In this document: positions 16,773 to 25,556 of the stretch, in pieces
Position numbering within the stretch: position 1 is the stretch's first letter
Layout of the letters: each line of letters starts with the position of its first letter
NCBI GenBank assembly: GCA_015664885.1
Contig: DQPL01000032.1
Location: 1-55,409 of the forward strand
Length of the DNA: 55,409 nucleotides
Direction: 5' to 3'
Origin: Gemmatimonadota bacterium
GTDB lineage: Bacteria > Gemmatimonadota > Gemmatimonadetes > Longimicrobiales > Gaopeijiaceae
Position numbers and translations under genes: made by a program
Notes under the pieces: generated by a model
Seen by the model: the letters and a program-made list of their open reading frames with translations, nothing else
What the model was told of the DNA's origin: nothing
Databases searched by the model: none

Positions 16773-19700
16773 TTAGAAAGTGACACGGGTAGAAAAAGTC
16801 AACCGCCGCGGGATCGGAATCGCCCACCCCTCGGTCGAGTTCAGGAAGTTGCAGTTGAGCCCTCCGTTGCAACGCCCATTGACGTTCGTCTCGGGGTCCA
16901 TGCCCGGATAGATACTGCCCGGCATCCACAGCTTCAGGTTGCGGGCGCCCAGGTTGACCGTAGCGGTGGAGAAGCCCCAACCCTCGACGATGTCGGATGG
17001 TATCCGGTACGAGAGCGAGACCTCACGCAACCGGATCACGTTGGCATCGTAGATGCCGTTCATCCCGCTCATCGGCGCGAGGCCTTCGATCTCCCGGGCC
17101 CACGCGATAGCCGCGTCGAGCCGGGCCTGCGCACTGCTAGCCGGATTGTGAAGGATCGAACCCAGCTCAGCCGCGCGCGGCGTGTTGCGGCCGATGACCG
17201 GATTCGCCCGGCGGAACATACCGGACAGGTCCTGGACCTGGGAGCCGAACCTGTACTCGAACAGAGCACCGAGCTCGAAGTTGTCCAGGAAGGCCAGGTT
17301 GAAGCCGGCCGAACCAGCATAGTCCGGGGTCGGCTTGCCGAGGTGGGTGTCGAGCAGGCCCGCCCCGCAGTTGTGCGACGCATAGGCCCCCGAGGCCGTG
17401 CCGAAGTCCGAGTTTCCAACAGCGAGCGGCTTGAAGTTGCTCGGGTTACGCGGAACCGCGAAATACGCAAGCGCTTCAGCTGAGGTAGGCTCCGTGCACG
17501 AACCGTCGATGTTCAACGGAATCGCCACGTCGGCTACCTTCGAGCCGAAGAACGCGCCAGGCGCCCAGCCCTCGACCAGCCAAGCCCTATAACGCGGGTA
17601 CGAGCCACCCGTCTTGAGCGGCGGAGCGCCACCCAAGCTAGTGACCTTTTCCGTCATATAAGCCGTATTGGCGAAAACGTTGAGCGAGAGGCCTTCCCGC
17701 TGCAGAAGCGCACCCTGAAGGGCGACCTCGATACCGGAGCCAATCATTTCACCGATGTTGACGAGCTGCCGCTGAGTAAATCCGCCCGTCACAGAGAACT
17801 GACGGGAGACCAACGCGTCCTTGACCGTGCGATCCCAGTACGTGACGTCCACCGACCAGCGGTCATCGAACAAGCCCAGTTCCGCGCCGATTTCCCACTC
17901 GGTGGAGACCTCGGGCTTGAGAGTTTCGTTACCCAGGTTGCCCGGCCGCACACCCGCGCCCTCCTCGGAAGGCCCCGGCACATACGTCGTGAACTTTGCG
18001 AACGCATCCGGCTGCAGGCCGGACTTGCCAATGGCGGCACGGATACGGAGCGTGGAGAACGTCGAATTCGTCCAGTCCAGTCCCTGGCTCGGCACGATCG
18101 AAACTGAAGCCTTCGGATAGAAGGCCGTCGTGAAATCCTCACCGAACGCGGAGTTCGCGTCCCAGCGGCCACCCACCGTCGTGAAGATCCAGTCGTTGTA
18201 GCCGACCTGGTCCTGCAGGTATCCGCCGAGCTGCGTGACCCGCGTCCAACTCTCAGACGTGCTCTGGTTGGCGAGCGCCGCGATCGTCTCCAGGCCCGGG
18301 CCCGGGAAGACGGAGCCACCACCACCCGCGCTCTGCCGCTGGCGTAGGAAGCCCTGGCCACCGAACAGGAAGGTGTTCTCGATGCTGGCGCCGAAAGTGC
18401 TGATGTAGGAACCCTTGAGGTCCGTCGTGATCTCCCGACTCCGGTCCTCCCGGACCGCGCGATCGCCATTGACGGAGTTGCCGCCGAAGCCGTCCACGTG
18501 CCAGGCGTACGGCCGCATGAAGACGCGGTCATCGGACGTGAAGTCGAGACCGAACGTAGCGTCGAAGCGCAAGCCGTCGGTCGGCGTGTAGGCGATGTTC
18601 GTGCTGCCCGCGAAGTGTGAGGAGTTCGACTTGTTGACCTGATACATGTTCTCACGCGTCGTCGCGAACGCAGGCGCCCCGTAGAAGTTCGATCCGGTGA
18701 CTCCAGCCTCGGCCTGGGGAGTGGCCCTGCGCAGTTGCGTCATCAGCGCAGAGCTGAACACGCCGTAAATGTTGTTGCCGTTGTCGGGCGTGTGCTGCTC
18801 CATGTCGGAGAACAGCGTGTTCACGCCAATCCGGATCTTGCTGCTCGGAATGATCGTGAAGTTCGACGTGATGCCGACGCGACGGTTGGTGTCCTCCTCC
18901 GGGTCGAGGGACGGAAGCACCGGGAAGTTCTGCGCCGGATTATACGAACCGTCCTCGCCGGAAAAACGACCCGAAACGAAGTACTGGAACGACTCGACCC
19001 CACCTGAAACCGAAGCCGAATAGTTCTGAGCGATACCGGTCGTCAGCATCTCGGGAATGATGTCGTGAGTGAAAACCTCATAGGGCCCAGGGGTAATGCC
19101 GAAGCGCTGCTGCATCCGGCTCGCGATCTCCGCGAGCTTCGCGGCATCGCCAGCCCCGGTGCAGTCAGTCGACCCGCAATCCCTGCCAATGAAGTCCGCA
19201 ATGGGAAGTATCCGGTTGGTCGGCACATTGAGAGCCGACCAGTCCGCCGTCAGGTTGAAGCTAGGGGCGCCCGCGCGCCCGCGTTTCGTGAAGATCTGGA
19301 TGACGCCATTGGATGCCTCTGTGCCGTACAGCGTGGCAGCCGCCGCACCCTTGAGGATCTCGATGCGATCGATCGACTCCGGCGGGATGTCGTCGAGGCG
19401 GCTGGGGTTACCCGTGCCGCTCAAGCTCACTGCCGAACGATCGATACGAATGCCGTCGAGGTAGATGATCGGCTCGTTGAGCTGCGAGAGGCTCGAGGAG
19501 CCGCGAATGCGAATCCTCCCGCCCTCACCCGTCGAACCTGACGTGGGCAGAAGGACGACACCGGGCACACGAGCAGCGAGCATGTCACTGAACGTGCTGA
19601 TCGGGTTGTTCTCGAGCACCGCCGCGTCGACCACGGCGATGGTGTTACCGAGCTTACGCCTCTCGGTTGCGATGCCGGCACCCGTGACCACGATCTGGTC

Positions 19701-20069
19701 CAGCGCGATCGCGGTCTGGTCGAGCCCGAAGTCGGCAACGACCGACTCGCCGGCACTGACCGTCACCGTCAGGGAACCGGAACGATAGCCGACCATGTCG
19801 GCCGCGAGCGTTTGCTCGCCTGCCGGCACATTGAAGAGTAAGAAGCGACCCGCAGCGTTCGTCAGCGCACCGATACCGGTACCGCCGATGTACACCTGGA
19901 CCGCCTCCAGCGGACGCCGCGACGCAGCATCCAGCACCGTACCTACGAGCGTGCCCGTCTCTTGGGCTGCTGCAGGGGTTGGTGCCCATCCGAGCATGAG
20001 AGCGAGGGCCAACACGAGCCCCCCTCTAAACATGCCGGACGTCAGACGTGCAGACAATGTGAACCTCAT
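16773..20069 (-). CDS. SusC/RagA-type TonB-dependent outer-membrane transporter
   Basis: The 1098-aa protein has a signal peptide (about 1-36, ending AAAQ), a CarboxypepD_reg-like domain (about 40-115; GRFLLFNVPAGEQTL and VGYRSGSL), a TonB plug (about 125-250; LDQIVVTGAG, then IRIRGSSSLSQLNEPIIYLDG and RIEILKGAAAATLYG) and a long beta barrel ending in the aromatic residue of RVTF. It imports a bound substrate together with the SusD lid, energised by TonB/ExbBD encoded elsewhere. The ATG at 20069 has GGGAGTAGGA upstream. Substrate cannot be read from sequence; the surrounding oxidoreductases suggest a carbohydrate. Confidence 0.92.
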   Translation of the reverse strand: MRFTLSARLTSGMFRGGLVLALALMLGWAPTPAAAQETGTLVGTVLDAASRRPLEAVQVYIGGTGIGALTNAAGRFLLFNVPAGEQTLAADMVGYRSGSLTVTVSAGESVVADFGLDQTAIALDQIVVTGAGIATERRKLGNTIAVVDAAVLENNPISTFSDMLAARVPGVVLLPTSGSTGEGGRIRIRGSSSLSQLNEPIIYLDGIRIDRSAVSLSGTGNPSRLDDIPPESIDRIEILKGAAAATLYGTEASNGVIQIFTKRGRAGAPSFNLTADWSALNVPTNRILPIADFIGRDCGSTDCTGAGDAAKLAEIASRMQQRFGITPGPYEVFTHDIIPEMLTTGIAQNYSASVSGGVESFQYFVSGRFSGEDGSYNPAQNFPVLPSLDPEEDTNRRVGITSNFTIIPSSKIRIGVNTLFSDMEQHTPDNGNNIYGVFSSALMTQLRRATPQAEAGVTGSNFYGAPAFATTRENMYQVNKSNSSHFAGSTNIAYTPTDGLRFDATFGLDFTSDDRVFMRPYAWHVDGFGGNSVNGDRAVREDRSREITTDLKGSYISTFGASIENTFLFGGQGFLRQRQSAGGGGSVFPGPGLETIAALANQSTSESWTRVTQLGGYLQDQVGYNDWIFTTVGGRWDANSAFGEDFTTAFYPKASVSIVPSQGLDWTNSTFSTLRIRAAIGKSGLQPDAFAKFTTYVPGPSEEGAGVRPGNLGNETLKPEVSTEWEIGAELGLFDDRWSVDVTYWDRTVKDALVSRQFSVTGGFTQRQLVNIGEMIGSGIEVALQGALLQREGLSLNVFANTAYMTEKVTSLGGAPPLKTGGSYPRYRAWLVEGWAPGAFFGSKVADVAIPLNIDGSCTEPTSAEALAYFAVPRNPSNFKPLAVGNSDFGTASGAYASHNCGAGLLDTHLGKPTPDYAGSAGFNLAFLDNFELGALFEYRFGSQVQDLSGMFRRANPVIGRNTPRAAELGSILHNPASSAQARLDAAIAWAREIEGLAPMSGMNGIYDANVIRLREVSLSYRIPSDIVEGWGFSTATVNLGARNLKLWMPGSIYPGMDPETNVNGRCNGGLNCNFLNSTEGWAIPIPRRLTFSTRVTF

Positions 20070-20354
20070 GTTCCTACTCCCGACTGATGTTGGAGTGTTG
20101 TGAACCACCCTTCTATAGAACTGCTATGAACTGCTATGAACTGCTAGGAGCCGACTGCGCTCCGTAAGGGTGCAGAGCCATATACACGAATAAGCCGACC
20201 CGGAAAGCACATTACGGGCGACCCGAAGACAAGCCTTACTCGTCCGCCGAGGAACCGAGTCCTGCCTACAGGTCCACGCATCCACACCGGCGTACGGAGT
20301 CAACATAGGAGCACGGAGCGCAGCGGGCAACGCTAGCAAACACCTGTGTCACCC
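20070..20354. promoter_or_regulatory. Intergenic leader of the SusC operon
   Basis: The 285-base gap holds the SusC promoter by position and the 10-bp tandem repeat described separately. I see no convincing -35/-10 pair, no terminator with a T run for the upstream plug gene, and no protein-like frame. Confidence 0.4.
20118..20147. repeat. Three 10-bp tandem repeats upstream of SusC
   Basis: GAACTGCTAT is repeated twice perfectly and a third time with a final G, 49 to 78 bases before the SusC ATG. A 10-bp period puts each copy on the same face of the helix, as expected for a multi-site regulator, but slippage is an equally simple origin. Confidence 0.75.
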
Positions 20355-21725
20355 CTAATGCGTGGTGATAACTATCGCCCCGTTCCCCGCGATCGACCCG
20401 TACGCGAACTGGGCATCGATCGGGTTGAGGATCTCGATCCTCTGGATGATTTGCGGATCGAGCTGTATTAGGAACTGGCCCGGCTGCGCCATGTAGACGC
20501 CGTTGAAGATGACCGCCGCCGACCGACACCCCGCTCCTCCCGCCGACCTTCGGCTCACCTCCACGCACATAGCCGGCTCGCGAACCCCCGTGAAGTCATC
20601 TTGGATCAGCGTCTCCCGCACCCTGAGACCCGGCGCGGCCATGTTTTGCAGCAAGTCACCCGCGTGCCGTACTCGCACCAGAAGCGGTTCGATCTGGGCG
20701 CGGGTCATGACATCCCGCCGCCCGCCCACGTTGAGCGTCTCTGCGCCGAACCGACTCCGCGCCGTAACCACGAGCCCCTCGATCTCGAGTGCCCCGGTCG
20801 CCATACGCACCTCGATGCCGACGGTCTCCTCACTGAAGACGGTCACCGAGTCGGTGCGCGAGTCGTAGCCAAGGGACTGAGTCACAACCAGATGCCGGCC
20901 TGGAGGAAGATCCCCGAGGATGAACATGCCCACCGAGTCCGTAAGGGCCTGGCTACGCGTGCCCAGTACCGAGACCGAGGCGCCCACCAGCGGTGTCCCA
21001 TTCTGGTAGTCGACGACCTTTCCCTGGAGCGTCCCCTCCTCGGACATCAACAGTATCAAGTCCTGGAGCGATGCGCCGCCGGCCGGGATGGCCAACTGCA
21101 CGCTGCGGCCCGCGCTCATCCCGAACCTCGCCTGGAGTTTCACAGAACGACCGGCCGGCACCGAGCACATTCGGTAGTAGCCCCCGTCGTCGGTCCGCAC
21201 CTCTAGGGTCGGTGGGTCATCGAAGCGGGGGTCGACTACCTCTGCCGTGACGATCACGTGCGGCATCGCCACCCCTGTAAGCGAATCCGTAACGATCCCC
21301 GAGATCGCGCCACGGTCGCCTCGGCGCTGCTCGGAGAGGCACCAACCCATGAGCAGAGTCCGCTCCGAGGGTACCGCCAACTCTATACGGACTGCACGAT
21401 CCTGGGAGAAGGTGACCTGCAGCGAGGGGGCGCTGACCCCCAGTGATTGAAGCCTCGGATGAAAGAAGGAGACCCAGTGCTCTCCCGCTGGCACGTGATC
21501 CACCTCGAAGCTGCCGTCGGCTTCAGACGTCCCCATCGCCGACGTACCCATGACCACCACGCGGGCGCCAAACAAGGGGCTCATCGTCGTACTGTCGAAA
21601 ACCGTCCCGCGCAGGACCGAACCGCTCTCCGTCGCCTGAGCAGAGAGATCGCCCATTCCGTAAAGCGCCGCCACGAAAGCGGCGGTCGTCAGCCAATGCC
21701 CCGACCCACTTCTCACATATCTCAT
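20355..21725 (-). CDS. Secreted protein: three CarboxypepD_reg-like repeats and a TonB-plug-like domain
   Basis: The 456-aa protein has a signal peptide and three consecutive beta-sandwich repeats (about 40-125, 150-235 and 250-330), each with a GT/SGIV/GKVVD start and a SVPAGR or DLPPGRH turn. A plug-like region follows (about 340-456; IEGLVVTARSR, then AVIFNGVYMAQ and IQRIEILNPIDAQFAYG), which closes GAIVITTH. The barrel that should follow a plug is absent. The ATG at 21725 has AGGAG five bases upstream. The function is unknown; it may sit in the periplasm or cap a receptor encoded elsewhere. It precedes susC on the same strand. Confidence 0.8.
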   Translation of the reverse strand: MRYVRSGSGHWLTTAAFVAALYGMGDLSAQATESGSVLRGTVFDSTTMSPLFGARVVVMGTSAMGTSEADGSFEVDHVPAGEHWVSFFHPRLQSLGVSAPSLQVTFSQDRAVRIELAVPSERTLLMGWCLSEQRRGDRGAISGIVTDSLTGVAMPHVIVTAEVVDPRFDDPPTLEVRTDDGGYYRMCSVPAGRSVKLQARFGMSAGRSVQLAIPAGGASLQDLILLMSEEGTLQGKVVDYQNGTPLVGASVSVLGTRSQALTDSVGMFILGDLPPGRHLVVTQSLGYDSRTDSVTVFSEETVGIEVRMATGALEIEGLVVTARSRFGAETLNVGGRRDVMTRAQIEPLLVRVRHAGDLLQNMAAPGLRVRETLIQDDFTGVREPAMCVEVSRRSAGGAGCRSAAVIFNGVYMAQPGQFLIQLDPQIIQRIEILNPIDAQFAYGSIAGNGAIVITTH

Positions 21726-21878
21726 AGCAACTCCTGCCCACCAATCCACATGAATCTCGACCCGGACGTCCGGGGTTCCAACGCGGGACGCGTCCTGACC
21801 CGCGACCTGCTCGCGCATATTGTACGGCTGCGGCCCCCTTTTGTTGCCCTCACCGAGAGTGTGGGACCCAGTAGATTC

Positions 21879-22689
21879 TCAGTCGCTCGAACAGTACAGC
21901 CCCTCCGCCGCCTTTGCCGACACAGTAATGCCGCGGATCATTGCCGAGCTGAGACCTTGATGCTCCATCTCGTTCAGGCCTGCGATGGTGCAGCCCCGCG
22001 GCGTCGTAACCCGGTCGATTTCGCCCTCGGGGTGTGAATCCTGCCTGAGGGCGAGCGCGGCGGCGCCTTTGGCGGTCTGGGCCGCGAGTAGCAGCGCCTC
22101 CTCCGGGTGAAAGCCAATCTCGATGCCCCCCTGTGAGGCTGCACGCACGCACCGGAGGAAAAACGCCACACCGCAAGCGCACAGTGCGGTGGCTGGCACC
22201 ATCATCTGCTCTTCGATCACGAGCGTTCGGCCGACGGCTTCTGAAGAGCTCTGTCGCTTCCGCGAGCGCCGCGCCGTCGGAGCAGAGGCAGGTCATCGAC
22301 TCGCCGATGGAGACCGCCGTGTTCGGCATCGCACGCACCACGGGCACACTAGCGCCTAGCGCGTCACGGATCTGTCTGATCGAGACCCCGGAAACTACAG
22401 AGATCACCCGATGCCGCCCTCCGTCCAGCACCGGCCGGATCTCTTCGAGCAGCGCTTGCAGCTGCTGTGGCTGGACCGCCAGCACGAGCACGTCCGAGGC
22501 ACTCACGGCGGTCGTATTGTCCGACCCGACGGGATGACCCGACTGGGCCAGGTCCTCGAGCTTGGCTGAGTCGCGCCGGGTGAGCGTGATCTCGGCGGCA
22601 GTGAAGAGCTGCGCGCGTACCCAACCGGTTGCCAACGCCCTCCCCAGATTGCCGACTCCGAGGATGGAGACCTTCGGCCGTTCGCTCAC
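21879..22689 (-). pseudogene. proC: Pyrroline-5-carboxylate reductase (ProC), interrupted by a +1 frameshift
   Basis: The N-terminal half (ILGVGNLGRALATGW Rossmann motif, VLVLAVQPQQL, RAMPNTAVSIGE) reads in one frame to about 22240. The C-terminal half (VGRTLVIEEQMMVPATAL, then the signature DRVTTPRGCTIAGLNEME) reads in the next. Removing one A near the CTCTTCAGAAGCC site restores the usual ELFxAVGR junction and a 269-aa protein, the normal length. ProC makes proline from pyrroline-5-carboxylate. The SGSGPAY segment of the family is replaced here by CACGVAF, so activity is uncertain even if the shift is a sequencing error. The GTG start overlaps the DUF1080 stop (GTGA), with GGGAG upstream. 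Confidence 0.78.
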
Positions 22690-23390
22690 CGTAACTCCCG
22701 AAGCTTGATGTTGCGGTACCAGACGCGATCACCGTGCTCCTGGAGGCCGATATGGCCTCGATCGGCCTGACCGTATGCGGGCCACGCGCCGAACTTGCTG
22801 TTTTCAACCAGCTCGGTCCACTCGTCGCTGCGCAACTCGTACTCCACGACCTTGGTGCCGTTGAGCCAGTGCTCGACGTGCGTGCCGCGCACCAGAATGC
22901 GGACTTCGTTCCAGCTACCAACCGGCCTGACCACACGTCGAGCAGCCGGGTGAAGACCATAGTTGGAACCGGCGCTCGTGAGGGGGTCACGTCCGTCGCG
23001 GTGGCCGTCGTCGTCGAGCACCTGCATTTCGGGAGCACTGTGGTACACTTGCTGCTCGCCCTCCGCCGCTCGGTACAAGATCCCGCTGTTCCCGCCCGGC
23101 ACGACCCTCCAATCGATCGACAGCTCGAAGTCGCCGAACTGAGCCTCCGTGATGAGGTCTCCACCCGGGCCGACGCGCGTGAGCAGACCTTCCTCGACGG
23201 CCCAGCCCCCGGGCAGGTCCGGACGGTTGTATCCGCGCCAGCCGTCCAGAGACTCACCATCGAAGAGAAGTTGCCAGCCGGCTTCGCGCTCCGCGTGACT
23301 GAGCGTGTTCATCTGCTGAGCCATACCGGGATACGCTAGCAACACGAGCGCGATCGTGGCCGCCCCAACTCGACGAATCACAGCGCCCAT
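22686..23390 (-). CDS. DUF1080 (3-keto-disaccharide hydrolase domain) secreted protein
   Basis: The 234-aa protein has a signal peptide ending GMAQQ, then a concanavalin-like fold of the DUF1080 family: [76 protein letters not shown]. Family members cleave 3-keto-glycosides in the periplasm, and the name 3-keto-disaccharide hydrolase comes from such activity. It overlaps the Gfo/Idh gene by 13 bases and proC by four, so the three form one operon. With the GMC dehydrogenase nearby this supports an oxidise-then-cleave route for glycosides. Confidence 0.88.
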   Translation of the reverse strand: MGAVIRRVGAATIALVLLAYPGMAQQMNTLSHAEREAGWQLLFDGESLDGWRGYNRPDLPGGWAVEEGLLTRVGPGGDLITEAQFGDFELSIDWRVVPGGNSGILYRAAEGEQQVYHSAPEMQVLDDDGHRDGRDPLTSAGSNYGLHPAARRVVRPVGSWNEVRILVRGTHVEHWLNGTKVVEYELRSDEWTELVENSKFGAWPAYGQADRGHIGLQEHGDRVWYRNIKLRELR

Positions 23391-24868
23391 CCCTCGCGGT
23401 ATTCGCGAACCAGGTATTCGTTCGCACGCTCCGAATTCGTCACCCTCATGTGCTTGGCGTCGTACTCGATCTTGAAGCCCTGGCCGGTGCGCAGCGCGAC
23501 CAGCCCCAGTAGCATCACCTCGGTGAGCGGCGACGCATAAGAGAACGGACAGGTAGCTTCACCCACTCCCTTGCAGGCGTTCGCCCAGTTCATCTCGTGG
23601 CTGTCCTCGATCCGCGTGTAGCTCTGCGGCACCTTGGCGGCTTCTTCGGCCAGCCCTTCCGGGAAGAGCCTTGGCCGCCGGCCATAGGTCTCGTGCATCA
23701 GCAGCCCGCGCTCACCCACGAAGATCACCCCGCCCTCTCGATTCAGGCGTACGTCAGAGGGGAGCTGCGGGGGTCGCTGTGGCATGAGGCCGCCGTCGTA
23801 CCAGTGCATCGTCACAGGTGGCATGAGCCCACGCCGCGGGAACTCGTAGTGCACGGTGGTCGCCATCGGATACGAGACTGGGTCGTCGCTCGGGCCGCCC
23901 CACGGTGACGATGTCGATTCGATGGACGTCGGATAGCCCAGGTCGAGCGCCCAGTACGGGTGATCGATGAGGTGGGCGCCCATGTCGCCCAAGGCTCCGA
24001 CGCCGAAGTCGACCCAGCCCCTCCAGTGGAAGGGGTGGTAGATGGGGTGGTACTGCACGTCGCGCGCCACCGGACCGAGGTACAGGTCCCAGTCGAGCTG
24101 CTTCGGGACCGGGAAGTCGCCCCAGAGCCCGGCCGCGTGGGCCGCGTCCACCGAGCCCGGCCACCACGAGCGATCCGGTGCATCGCGCTCGAAGTCCTCG
24201 GGGAACGGCGCGGGGCGCAATAGACCCTGCGACCAAATGGGGCGGTTCGTCCACACGTGGACCTCGCGCACGTTCCCGATTACGCCGGCAGCGACCCACT
24301 CGTTGATGAGACGCGCATCGTCGCTGGAGTGCCCCTGGTTCCCCATCTGCGTTACGACGCCGGTCGATTCCGCCAACTCTTGGAGGACGCGAGCCTCGTG
24401 GACCGTGTAGGTGAGCGGCTTCTGCACATATACGTGCTTGCCCGCTCGCATCGCCGCAGCAGCGATCGCCGCGTGAGCATGATCCGGGGTCGCGATCAGG
24501 ACCGCCTCGATGTCGCTTTGCTGCTCGAGCATGACGCGGAAGTCCGTGTACTTCGCCGCGCTCGCATACTGCTCCTTCCAGCGCAAGCCCTTTTCGCGCG
24601 GCGTGCCGTCGCCACTGTGGGTACGCTCCTCGACCTTGGCGGCCACCAGATCGTGGTCGAGATCACATACCGCCACGATGTTCTCCGAGCCGAATTCCTG
24701 CGCGTTCTCGCCACCCACCCCGCCGGCTCCCACTATGGCGATGTTGAGGGTGTCACTCGGCGTTTGATGGCCCACGCCACCGAGCACTCGACGCGGAACG
24801 ATCATGGCGCCCATGGCGAGCTTCGAGCTGTTCGAGACGAAGTCCCGGCGGGTGATTTCGTCGGACAC
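23378..24868 (-). CDS. Tat-exported Gfo/Idh/MocA family oxidoreductase
   Basis: The 496-aa protein starts with a twin-arginine leader ([20 protein letters not shown]), then [12 protein letters not shown] for NAD(P), [22 protein letters not shown] (the EKP position is QKP) and [16 protein letters not shown]. Exported Gfo/Idh enzymes with a tight cofactor are known for sugar and glycosidic substrates. The GTG at 24868 follows a strong AGGGAGGGG. The frame also runs upstream without a stop through an amidohydrolase remnant; the Tat leader and ribosome binding site show that the dehydrogenase is its own gene. It shares an operon with DUF1080 and proC. Confidence 0.87.
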   Translation of the reverse strand: MSDEITRRDFVSNSSKLAMGAMIVPRRVLGGVGHQTPSDTLNIAIVGAGGVGGENAQEFGSENIVAVCDLDHDLVAAKVEERTHSGDGTPREKGLRWKEQYASAAKYTDFRVMLEQQSDIEAVLIATPDHAHAAIAAAAMRAGKHVYVQKPLTYTVHEARVLQELAESTGVVTQMGNQGHSSDDARLINEWVAAGVIGNVREVHVWTNRPIWSQGLLRPAPFPEDFERDAPDRSWWPGSVDAAHAAGLWGDFPVPKQLDWDLYLGPVARDVQYHPIYHPFHWRGWVDFGVGALGDMGAHLIDHPYWALDLGYPTSIESTSSPWGGPSDDPVSYPMATTVHYEFPRRGLMPPVTMHWYDGGLMPQRPPQLPSDVRLNREGGVIFVGERGLLMHETYGRRPRLFPEGLAEEAAKVPQSYTRIEDSHEMNWANACKGVGEATCPFSYASPLTEVMLLGLVALRTGQGFKIEYDAKHMRVTNSERANEYLVREYREGWAL

Positions 24869-25402
24869 GGCCCCTCCCTGATTGAAGATGCAACCGACAA
24901 GATCGGTGGCCGGGAGTGGCAACGCTACCGCAGAGCTACCGTCGACGGTCACTTCAGGGGCCGCGAGCCACTTCTCCTGGTGCCACCCACGCCCTTGGAT
25001 CCACTCCCCCGCAGGCGTGCTCTGCACCGCCTCGGCGACCATGGCGACGATCTCGTCCCAGGTCGTCACCTGCGTGAGGTCCAGGATCATCTTGGACTGG
25101 CCCAGGCTGCTATAGTGCCCGTGGCCTTCGATGAAGCCCGGGATCACGAGACGACCGCCTAGCTCGACGACTCGAGTCGCATCCCCGACCAGCGCCTCGA
25201 TCTCTTGGGTCGAGCCCACAGCGACAATCCGGTCCCCGCGAACGGCGATCGCCTCAGCCTGGGGCATCGCGGCATCGACGGTCACGATCTTTCCGTTCAC
25301 GAGCACCAAGTCGGCCGCTACCGCGGCGTCCTGAGCGCAGCCCAGGAGAACCGTGAACTACAGAAGTGGGATGGCGCTCAGGGCCCCACGAACTAGCCGC
25401 AC
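24869..25402 (-). pseudogene. Amidohydrolase remnant with nonsense codon in the signal peptide
   Basis: From a GTG at 25402 with GGGGGAA before it, the frame reads a lipoprotein leader (MRLVRGALSAIPLL), then TAG at 25358-25360, then [10 protein letters not shown], the rest of that leader. Next comes the N-terminal part of a YtcJ-type amidohydrolase: [47 protein letters not shown]. The metal-binding HxH region is present as HGH, but the remaining 400 or so residues are missing. The frame joins the start of the Gfo/Idh gene without a stop. Nonsense mutation plus loss of the body makes this a decayed gene. Confidence 0.75.
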
Positions 25403-25556
25403 AAGAACTTCCCCCGACAAATTTTCCTGGACGGGAGTCAAATTGCCGCGTGCCCAGCACGGGCGCTACTCTGCGACACACGGCCGAGACGCTGGCGCCT
25501 TCATGGCGGAGCGTAGTAGAAGTAGACCCTTCAGAGGAATCACCGATGAGGGACCA

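Noticed and set aside
20124-20339. 71-codon minus-strand frame in the SusC leader
   Set aside because: Includes the 10-bp repeats and random-looking composition; no ribosome binding site.
21726-21850. TACAAT as a -10 box upstream of the second plug gene
   Set aside because: A fair -10 match near 21820 on the minus strand, but no acceptable -35 at 16-18 bases.
23378-25309. A single 643-aa amidohydrolase-Gfo/Idh fusion enzyme
   Set aside because: The dehydrogenase has its own Tat leader, GTG and strong ribosome binding site; the amidohydrolase part is cut by a TAG and lacks most of its domain.
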